Origin: Clostridia bacterium
Lineage (GTDB): Bacteria; Bacillota; Clostridia; UMGS1810
Direction of reading: 5' to 3'
Length of the DNA stretch: 10,488 nt
Assembly (NCBI GenBank): GCA_016293435.1
Contig: JAEDEG010000093.1
Span: 1 to 10,488, forward strand
Below the pieces are notes generated by a model. It saw nothing but the letters and a program-made list of their open reading frames with translations, did no database searches and had not been told where the DNA came from. The first letter of the stretch is position 1; each line of letters begins with the position of its first letter. Of the stretch, positions 1-5,030 are shown piece after piece. The position numbers were made by a program, and so were the translations under genes.

Positions 1-23
1 AGATTGAACTCCCACTGAAAAAA

Positions 24-73
24 TTAAATGTCACCCGCCGCCTATAGAGGCGGGAGACATCTTAATTTAGTTA
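24..73 (-). repeat. 50-bp hairpin repeat, left copy
   Basis: Read on the minus strand, this 50-bp stretch matches 10439-10488 on the plus strand at 49 of 50 positions. It begins with TAACTAAATTAAG, whose first three bases are the mazF stop codon, continues through a 12-bp-stem hairpin and ends in TTAA. The match stops abruptly on the gene side: the preceding bases differ (G here, A at the right copy). The only internal difference is one base in the proximal stem arm (T here, A in the right copy), which breaks one pair of this hairpin. It is probably one copy of a dispersed intergenic repeat that also works as a transcription terminator. How far homology extends beyond TTAA cannot be judged because the right copy ends at the window edge. 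Confidence 0.85.
28..60 (-). terminator. Probable intrinsic terminator of the antitoxin-mazF unit
   Basis: This is an inverted repeat with 12-base arms (28-39 and 49-60), one mismatch at 33/55 and a 9-base loop. On the minus strand the 3' arm is followed by TTAATTTTTTC, a T-rich tract suited to rho-independent termination. It lies 10 bp beyond the mazF stop codon. The hairpin is the core of the repeat shared with the right end of the window. Confidence 0.75.
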
Positions 74-427
74 CAAGTCACATAGTCCGAGACTGATTTT
101 GAGTGCATCGTCAACCAGAGCGTTTAAGGCTTCATCAACATGGCCTGTTTTTTCTTTCAGGCGTCTTTTGTCAATGGTTCTGACCTGCTCCAATAGAATT
201 ACCGAATCCTTTGACAATCCGTATTCCTCACCGGATATTTCTATGTGTGTAGGCAGCTTAGCCTTGTTTATCTGAGAGGTTATTGCCGCAACAATGACCG
301 TAGGACTGTATTTGTTGCCCACATCATTCTGAATTATAAGTACGGGTCTTACACCGCCTTGCTCCGAGCCGACAACGGGGCTCAGATCTGCGTAATATAT
401 ATCTCCGCGTTTAATTGTCAATTTCAT
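71..427 (-). CDS. mazF: MazF/NdoA-type mRNA interferase (type II toxin)
   Basis: This 118-residue protein is a sequence-specific endoribonuclease of the MazF/PemK family, acting on free mRNA in the cytoplasm. It closely resembles the B. subtilis enzyme NdoA, known to cleave at UACAU. Visible hallmarks are the N-terminal KRGDIYYADLSPVVGSEQGG segment, Arg27 and Thr50 at the positions of the family's catalytic Arg and Thr (R25/T48 in B. subtilis), the IVAAITSQ strand, and a C-terminal RTIDKRRL segment followed by a helix. Length is normal (116 residues in B. subtilis), so it looks intact. The ATG overlaps the antitoxin TGA as ATGA, which implies translational coupling and production after its antitoxin. 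Family membership is very secure; cleavage specificity is inferred. Confidence 0.96.
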   Translation of the reverse strand: MKLTIKRGDIYYADLSPVVGSEQGGVRPVLIIQNDVGNKYSPTVIVAAITSQINKAKLPTHIEISGEEYGLSKDSVILLEQVRTIDKRRLKEKTGHVDEALNALVDDALKISLGLCDL

Positions 428-699
428 TCACACTCCGCAAGTTTATCCTCGTAGAGCTGCAGCTGACGGTTATCCGATTCGAAGCAAAAATCCGAATATT
501 CCAGATTAAATTCGGCCATTTCTTCATAGCCTCTTTTAAGTTTTTGAATAATTGCATTTTTCTTTTTTTCGCGAATATACATTTTCATGGCTTCGCGAAT
601 AAATTCACTTCTGTTAACATTCTGAGAGTATGCCATGCTGTCTGCTTCATCAAGTAAAGTGTCAGGCAAGCTGATTAAAATTTTTTTCTGCCGTGCCAT
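424..699 (-). CDS. Ribbon-helix-helix (CopG-like) antitoxin of MazF
   Basis: This 91-residue antitoxin partners the downstream MazF. Residues ~4-47 (KKILISLPDTLLDEADSMA through SEFIREAMKMYI) form a ribbon-helix-helix DNA-binding domain: one beta strand followed by two helices, dimeric in this family. Residues ~48-91 are charged and should wrap around and block the toxin, as EndoAI does in Bacillus. The start at 699 is preceded by a G-rich stretch (GGGGGCG, 8 bases upstream), a weaker ribosome site than in most genes here. A consensus promoter lies ~50 bp upstream with inverted repeats over both boxes, which fits negative autoregulation. The 4-bp overlap with mazF marks a two-gene module. The role is assigned from fold and context. 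Confidence 0.92.
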   Translation of the reverse strand: MARQKKILISLPDTLLDEADSMAYSQNVNRSEFIREAMKMYIREKKKNAIIQKLKRGYEEMAEFNLEYSDFCFESDNRQLQLYEDKLAECE

Positions 700-735
700 T
701 TACCACGCCCCCAATCTTAAGCACCTTATAACTGA

Positions 736-775
736 ATTATATATAAGTATTATATAATGTTTTAAGACAATTGTC
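736..775. promoter_or_regulatory. Inverted repeats over the mazEF promoter, candidate operator
   Basis: Two symmetrical elements overlie the promoter. ATTATATA (736-743) and TATATAAT (751-758) are 8-base inverted arms flanking 7 bases and cover the -10 box. GACAATTGTC (766-775) is a perfect 10-base palindrome overlapping the -35 box. Ribbon-helix-helix antitoxins commonly bind short inverted repeats in their own promoter, so these are candidate operators. The AT-rich arms may be partly chance. Confidence 0.45.
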
Positions 776-777
776 AA
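749..777 (-). promoter_or_regulatory. Consensus sigma-A promoter of the antitoxin-mazF operon
   Basis: On the minus strand, TTGACA (777-772), exactly 17 bases, then TATAAT (754-749). Both boxes match the consensus in full. Transcription should start near 742, giving a leader of ~43 bases before the antitoxin ATG. A perfect promoter suggests very high unrepressed activity that would need repression by the toxin-antitoxin complex. Confidence 0.85.
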
Positions 778-890
778 ATACACTTTATACCAATTGGGTT
801 ACAAAAGTGCGTCAGCGGGCGTATGTACACGGATTTGCCGTATCGGTCTGCTGCACTACGGTGATAATATTATTCCCGTTTTTCAAACTT

Positions 891-1469
891 TTATAACTCC
901 TTTGCAAATTCAAATTTTTCAAACACTATTTCGGTATTCATAAAATCATTTTTGTCATACACCTGCATTTTTTGGGGCAAAACAGTTTTGGAATTAATCC
1001 ACAGCTTCATATGGGCTGCGGCATTTGTGGGGTTTATAACATCACACTCCAGAAGAGTTGTGTCATTTTTTTTCGATGCCGCGCTTATCATGCTTGTGCT
1101 TTCGGATTCATAGTAGCTTTTAAAAAATGTATTGACAAACATATACATGTCGTTTTCTCCCGGCGGAGTTTCAAGCATATTTTCACCCTTTGATATAAGG
1201 GTTTTATTTTTGTCTATGCTTATTTTCATATCGTCCGACTCAACCGTAAACATGCCCTTGTCTTTTTGGTAGCTTACATTGCATTTGTAGGTGTTTTGCC
1301 CGCCCTGAGTGTATGCAGTAACGGAGCAAAGCGCATTGTAGCTGCCTATATCATAATAGACGCTGTGGATTGCCGAATAAATATTTTCTGTCTTTTGGGT
1401 GTTTTTGCCGCATCCTGCGGTGCTTATCAGAAGTAAAATAACACTTGCACAAATCAAAAATTTTTTCAA
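891..1469 (-). CDS. GerS/YdcC-like LolA-fold lipoprotein
   Basis: This is an exported lipoprotein of about 192 residues. A lysine-initiated signal peptide ends in a lipobox (STAGC) with the lipidated cysteine at residue 20. The mature part, rich in beta strands and spaced Tyr/Lys/Asp residues, ends in a segment (NSKTVLPQKMQVYDKNDFMN) typical of LolA-like proteins. In Firmicutes this position beside nnrD, alr and mazEF is occupied by YdcC or GerS relatives. C. difficile GerS acts in spore cortex processing with the CwlD amidase, but that role here is inference from context and fold. The start is TTG at 1469, supported by GGAGG at 1482-1478 with 8-base spacing. It follows nnrD by 22 bases, so the two are probably cotranscribed. 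The gene expected next, alr, is missing. Confidence 0.8.
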   Translation of the reverse strand: MKKFLICASVILLLISTAGCGKNTQKTENIYSAIHSVYYDIGSYNALCSVTAYTQGGQNTYKCNVSYQKDKGMFTVESDDMKISIDKNKTLISKGENMLETPPGENDMYMFVNTFFKSYYESESTSMISAASKKNDTTLLECDVINPTNAAAHMKLWINSKTVLPQKMQVYDKNDFMNTEIVFEKFEFAKEL

Positions 1470-1491
1470 GGTTACTTCCTCCGAACATATT

Positions 1492-2418
1492 CTACAGCCC
1501 CTGCGTTTCTTTTATTGCATAGGGCAGATACTTAATTATATCGGTCGGAAGCAAAGAATATTCCCCCATTTCGCACACGGCCATATCTGCTGCAAGTGAG
1601 TGAAAATAAACTCCTGCAAGAGCAGCCTTTAGAGGTGAACAGCCCTGAGAGAGAAAAGACGCAATTGCACCGGCGAGCACATCACCGCTTCCGCCCGTTG
1701 CCATGCCGGGGTTACCGAGCATATTGGTATACAGCTCACCGTTTGGCGCTGCCACAACGGTGCGGTGAGATTTCAGCACCGTAATGCATCCGTAATCGGA
1801 TGCAAATTTTAAGGCATATTTTTCTTTATATGCGTAAATTTCATCTGTCGAAAGTCCGGTCAGTCGTGCAAATTCGCCTATATGCGGTGTTAAAATAATA
1901 GGTGCTTTGGTTTTTTTCAGTATATCGAGGTTATCTGATATCAGATTAAGTGCATCTGCATCGAGCACAGCACCAACTCTGCAGTTTTTTACTGCATCAT
2001 ACACAAGCTCCTTTAGCTCACTGCTTTGCGAAAGCCCCGGACCAATCAGCATAGCGTTTGATTTATTCGCATGCATTTTGACAGACTCGGCTGCGCATGC
2101 AAGCATTTTACCGTCTTTTGACGGCAGGGGCAGAGTCATAGCCTCGGTGAGCTTTATTTCAAACACTAAATTAAGCTCCTCACAGCAGCCAAGTGTCACA
2201 AGGCCGCATCCGCACCTCAGAGCCGCACGGACTGCAAGCACCGCCGCTCCCGTAAGCCCAACCGAACCTCCGCACACAAACAGCCTGCCGCAGTCACCCT
2301 TGTGCATTTGTGCCTGTCTGGGCTTTGTACATTCCTTTATGAGCTCTGCATCTATTGCATTTTCGGGCGCATTTTTAAGCTTTTCCATAGCCTTTGCAAA
2401 GGATATGTGTATGTCCAT
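1492..2418 (-). CDS. nnrD: ADP-dependent NAD(P)H-hydrate dehydratase
   Basis: NnrD repairs hydrated NAD(P)H (NADHX/NADPHX) by dehydration using ADP (ATP in eukaryotes), in the cytoplasm. It has the ribokinase-like carbohydrate-kinase-related fold. With the start used here (308 residues), visible motifs are HKGDCGRLFVCGGS (~39-52), GPGL (~126), LDADALN (~152), TPHIGEFARL (~177) and the family signature NPGMATGGSGDVLAG (~236-250), whose Asp246 is the expected catalytic base. Only the dehydratase domain is present; the N-terminal epimerase domain (NnrE) often fused in bacteria is not encoded here. The ATG at 2418 is preferred because it follows a GGAAGTGAG sequence and lies 16 bases past the upstream stop. 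An in-frame ATG at 2457 would add 13 residues, overlap that gene and lacks a ribosome site. Confidence 0.93.
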   Translation of the reverse strand: MDIHISFAKAMEKLKNAPENAIDAELIKECTKPRQAQMHKGDCGRLFVCGGSVGLTGAAVLAVRAALRCGCGLVTLGCCEELNLVFEIKLTEAMTLPLPSKDGKMLACAAESVKMHANKSNAMLIGPGLSQSSELKELVYDAVKNCRVGAVLDADALNLISDNLDILKKTKAPIILTPHIGEFARLTGLSTDEIYAYKEKYALKFASDYGCITVLKSHRTVVAAPNGELYTNMLGNPGMATGGSGDVLAGAIASFLSQGCSPLKAALAGVYFHSLAADMAVCEMGEYSLLPTDIIKYLPYAIKETQGL

Positions 2419-2434
2419 ATTTCTCACTTCCGTT

Positions 2435-2953
2435 TTAGATAACAACCCTTGGGGCATATATTTTGAATATATCTATCATTTTCTGTACAGGGTTAAAAAT
2501 CAGCTTGACTCGCTGACCGTTTTTAAAAAATACCGCATAATAGGTTTCATAATTGTCTGAATGTGCCGATGCATCTATAACTCTCGCAAAATCACTGTCC
2601 TTTAGATTTTGATAACTGCTGTCCGTCAGTTTGCCAAAATGAGTAAAGGTTTTGCAGTGCACGGTGATGAGGCGCTTGCGTCTTTTTTTATTTGTGATTT
2701 TGTCCACATCAAGCTCACCGTTGGTAAGAATATATTCGTATTCTATATTAAACGAAGCTATGATTCTGTATGCTCCGTACATAATTCCCGCAATGCACAG
2801 CGGCATCAGCGAAATGGCTATTGGCAAAAACATAAGAAATATAAGGGTTATAATAAATGATATAACAATTGCTCCAAGCACTATGAGTGCGGTTTTTAAT
2901 TTGGCCGCTGCGCTCTTTTTTTGCCTAATCATATATTCAATAAAGCTGTCCAT
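2435..2953 (-). CDS. Small two-TM membrane protein, DUF6106-like
   Basis: This 172-residue protein has two closely spaced membrane helices (~19-41 and ~43-65) after a short basic N terminus, then a soluble domain of ~105 residues. That domain starts with a segment at 71-95 containing EYEYILTNGELDVDKI and a basic KKRRKRL run, a pattern I associate with a clostridial membrane family of unknown function (DUF6106), somewhat like the PH-type domain of YcxB proteins. No catalytic motif is visible. The ATG is well supported by GGAGG 7 bases upstream. A promoter overlaps the end of the preceding gene, making this the probable first gene of a unit continuing into nnrD 16 bases later. The family name is from memory and unverified. 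Confidence 0.75.
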   Translation of the reverse strand: MDSFIEYMIRQKKSAAAKLKTALIVLGAIVISFIITLIFLMFLPIAISLMPLCIAGIMYGAYRIIASFNIEYEYILTNGELDVDKITNKKRRKRLITVHCKTFTHFGKLTDSSYQNLKDSDFARVIDASAHSDNYETYYAVFFKNGQRVKLIFNPVQKMIDIFKIYAPRVVI

Positions 2954-2981
2954 TGGCTTACCTCCAAATATTTTTTTGTAT

Positions 2982-3010
2982 ATTGTAACACATATCCGGA
3001 GCTAAATCAA
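2982..3010 (-). promoter_or_regulatory. Promoter of the membrane protein-nnrD-lipoprotein unit
   Basis: On the minus strand, TTGATT (3010-3005), 17 bases, TACAAT (2987-2982). The -10 box matches consensus at 5 of 6 positions and the -35 at 4 of 6. The -35 box overlaps the stop codon of the upstream deacetylase gene. The start site would be near 2975, leaving a leader of ~22 bases that includes the GGAGG site. Confidence 0.6.
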
Positions 3011-3861
3011 TAGTCAGACAGCAAAATAGATGCACTTTTGTCGGGAGTACGGTTAAACCGCCTGAGCATATAGAGGCTTTCGGGGTCACGAGTAATATAG
3101 TTGTAGCCACTGCTACAGCTAAACGACGCCTTGTATCCAAAGCATTTTATTATGGTTTTGCTTTCGGGGCTTATGCTCCCAAATGGGTATGTGTATGCGG
3201 TTGGATGAATACCCGTTGCATTGTAGATTGCTCGATGAGCCATCAGCAGGTCTTCAAAAAATATCTTGCGATACTCCCTGCTTGTTTCGCCGTCGGCTTT
3301 TGCACTGCCTTTTCTCCCTTTATCAAGAGAGTGCATATTGTACGAATGGTTTTGTATTTCCACCATACCGCTTGTTGACATCTCTTTTATATGATCCCAT
3401 GTCATTTGTGCATAAGCGGGGTTTGAATCGGGGTTTTCGCTCTGATAGTCCGACCAGTAAGCAATTGGAGATATAACAGCTTTTGCCTTATATTTTTTTA
3501 TTATCGGAAAAGCATACACATAGTTATTAAGATATCCGTCGTCAAAGGTGAGCATGACGCATTTTTCGGGCAGCTGCTTGCCGTAGTAGGCATAATTTAT
3601 CAGATCCTCGATTACCACAAATTCAAAGTTGTTTTCTTTTAGATATATTATATCTTTTTCAAAGCTTGCGGCGCGCAAAACATACGTCGACTCTGTTCCT
3701 TTTTCTTTAAACCCGTGATACATCAAAACCGCAAGCTTCACGCCCTCGGCAGGGGCAGATGACGTTGCTTCTTGCAGTCTGTCGGTATATATATTAAACG
3801 CTATGAGCATGCATATTGCAATTGCACTTATCACCTTGTGAATGATCGCTCGCTTAAACAA
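3007..3861 (-). CDS. Membrane-anchored or secreted polysaccharide deacetylase
   Basis: A NodB-domain (carbohydrate esterase 4) protein of ~284 residues that should remove acetyl groups from peptidoglycan or another wall polysaccharide outside the membrane. A basic start is followed by a hydrophobic helix (~6-24), a signal anchor or signal peptide. Motifs in order: LAVLMYHGF (~43), TFDDGY (105-110) with the catalytic Asp107 and metal-binding Asp108, the metal-binding HSYNMH (172-177), and YPFG (225-228). All core catalytic motifs are intact. The longest frame begins with GTG at 3879, but GGAGG lies inside it 7 bases before a TTG at 3861, so TTG is the likely start. It lies 23 bases after an M23 peptidase gene, which suggests a shared transcript for wall remodelling. 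Substrate is unknown. Confidence 0.88.
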   Translation of the reverse strand: MFKRAIIHKVISAIAICMLIAFNIYTDRLQEATSSAPAEGVKLAVLMYHGFKEKGTESTYVLRAASFEKDIIYLKENNFEFVVIEDLINYAYYGKQLPEKCVMLTFDDGYLNNYVYAFPIIKKYKAKAVISPIAYWSDYQSENPDSNPAYAQMTWDHIKEMSTSGMVEIQNHSYNMHSLDKGRKGSAKADGETSREYRKIFFEDLLMAHRAIYNATGIHPTAYTYPFGSISPESKTIIKCFGYKASFSCSSGYNYITRDPESLYMLRRFNRTPDKSASILLSDY

Positions 3862-3868
3862 ACAAATA

Positions 3869-3873
3869 CCTCC
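3869..3873 (-). promoter_or_regulatory. Ribosome binding site setting the deacetylase start
   Basis: GGAGG on the minus strand, 7 bases upstream of TTG at 3861. It would lie inside the coding region if the upstream GTG at 3879 were used, so it argues for the TTG start. Confidence 0.8.
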
Positions 3874-3884
3874 GAACACAATTT

Positions 3885-4838
3885 TTATCTGTTAACCGAC
3901 AAAAATCTCACAATCTGATACACATCTATCCATATTTCATTATTTCCGTCTTTCTGGCTTTCATCAAATATAATCTGCATTCCAAAATGCAGATGAGGAA
4001 TATTTATGTTATTCACATTTTCCTTTTCGCTGTAGCCTGTCATTCCCAGATAACCGATTACTCTTCCGGCTTCAATTTCATCTCCCGCCTCAAAATTTGC
4101 CGCATAGGGCTTATCCTTTCGCAGATGGGCATAATAATAATACCTTTTTTTATCAAAGCTCCGTATTCCAATGCGCCAGCCACCGTATCTGTTCCAGCCT
4201 ATCGCCTCCACATATCCCGATTCCACGGCAACAATAGGCGTTCCTAGGCTTCCCATAAGGTCATTGCCGAGATGTTTTCGCCTAAATCCGTAGCTTCTCG
4301 ATGCTCCAAAGTCGTCATAGTGATTGAAGCTGTATCCGCTCTGTATAGGGCAGCAGGCCTTCAGTCCGTATTTCTCGGTTTCTCCCTCGTCACTTTCGCA
4401 CGATTTGTATTCTCCCACAAATTCTGCAAGCACCGCCGAGTAGGTCTTTTTGTAATATGCGAAATATTTTTTCCCTTCACATATTTCCTCCACTGTTTTA
4501 CCCTCTGCTATCTGATCGGTAAAGCTTTTTATATCATTTATGTCATATTTAGAAAAATCGTTGCCGTATATACAGGCAAGATATGCAATTATGTCTGTCC
4601 AGTCTATGGGATAGTCGGTCTCATTTGATTTTATATCCACATTCATGGCATCGGTCAGTGCCTTTGAGCTTGCTCTAAATTCCATCCATTTTATAGGCTC
4701 ATCGGTTGATACGGGCACCGTATCGGGCGCATTGTCACAGACTGATAAAAAAACCATTGCAGATGATGCAAGGGCAAGCGCGAGAGCGGCAAATATTATA
4801 TATTTTCTTACTTTTATAATTCTCAGCAAGATAATCAC
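3885..4838 (-). CDS. M23-family (LytM-type) zinc metallopeptidase
   Basis: An exported peptidoglycan peptidase of ~317 residues. The N terminus has a basic segment and a hydrophobic helix (~13-33), then a ~110-residue linker domain (IDWTDIIAYLACIYG around 78-92). The C-terminal peptidase domain (~165-290) has the full LytM set: HLGND with His189 and Asp193, YAHL with His238, and HLHF with His282 and His284. An active endopeptidase cutting peptide cross-links is therefore expected, unlike degenerate LytM regulators. SpoIIQ-type sporulation peptidases have a comparable architecture, but I cannot assign it to that group. GTG at 4838 lacks a clear ribosome site; TTG at 4829 is equally possible since GGTGAT lies just upstream. 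The deacetylase gene follows by 23 bases. Confidence 0.9.
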   Translation of the reverse strand: MIILLRIIKVRKYIIFAALALALASSAMVFLSVCDNAPDTVPVSTDEPIKWMEFRASSKALTDAMNVDIKSNETDYPIDWTDIIAYLACIYGNDFSKYDINDIKSFTDQIAEGKTVEEICEGKKYFAYYKKTYSAVLAEFVGEYKSCESDEGETEKYGLKACCPIQSGYSFNHYDDFGASRSYGFRRKHLGNDLMGSLGTPIVAVESGYVEAIGWNRYGGWRIGIRSFDKKRYYYYAHLRKDKPYAANFEAGDEIEAGRVIGYLGMTGYSEKENVNNINIPHLHFGMQIIFDESQKDGNNEIWIDVYQIVRFLSVNR

Positions 4839-4866
4839 CGGTTATATGTATATGAAATGAATAAAC

Positions 4867-4906
4867 AAATAATGTAAAATATCATAAAATAATGTAAAAT
4901 ATTATA
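4867..4906. repeat. Two tandem 20-bp AT-rich repeats upstream of the M23 gene
   Basis: Units at 4867-4886 and 4887-4906 differ at one of 20 bases; each contains AATGTAAAATAT. On the minus strand the units hold TATAAT (4906-4901) and TATGAT (4886-4881). TTTATA (4909-4904) lies 17 bases from TATGAT, so this could be the promoter of the M23-deacetylase pair. No strong -35 box is visible, so promoter function is uncertain. Confidence 0.6.
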
Positions 4907-4956
4907 AAACACGAGTTTAAGGCATGCGGGGTTCGGATACCGATGCGCCTGCTTAC

Positions 4957-5003
4957 AAAAGAGGGAATAACGTCACCTCTTTGATGACATTATTCCCTCT
5001 TTT
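4957..5003 (-). terminator. Intrinsic terminator of the SLH gene
   Basis: This inverted repeat has 19-base arms (4957-4975 and 4985-5003), matching except for one position that forms a G-U pair in the RNA, and a 9-base loop. It starts 27 bp past the SLH stop. Minus-strand RNA ends the stem in CCCUCUUUU, and the A-rich opposite arm gives a T tract on the plus strand too, so it may block transcription from both sides. It separates the SLH gene from the M23 operon. Confidence 0.8.
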
Positions 5004-5030
5004 ATTTTATCATTTGTATTATGCGTGATA

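Noticed and set aside
780..890. Terminator after the lipoprotein gene
   Set aside because: Only short or AT-rich palindromes such as ATAATATTAT and ACGG/CCGT are visible, with no GC-rich stem followed by a T tract, so read-through into the antitoxin gene cannot be excluded.
1907..2560. 217-codon plus-strand open frame opposite nnrD
   Set aside because: Its Ser/Ala-rich translation is the reverse reading of nnrD, which carries unmistakable family motifs; there is no plus-strand promoter or ribosome site.
2958..3140. 60-codon minus-strand frame overlapping the deacetylase end and the promoter of the next gene
   Set aside because: It overlaps the conserved deacetylase C-terminal region in another frame and shows no protein-like features.
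4867..4906. Possible CRISPR-like array
   Set aside because: The two units are directly adjacent with no spacers and are AT-rich; no cas gene is present.
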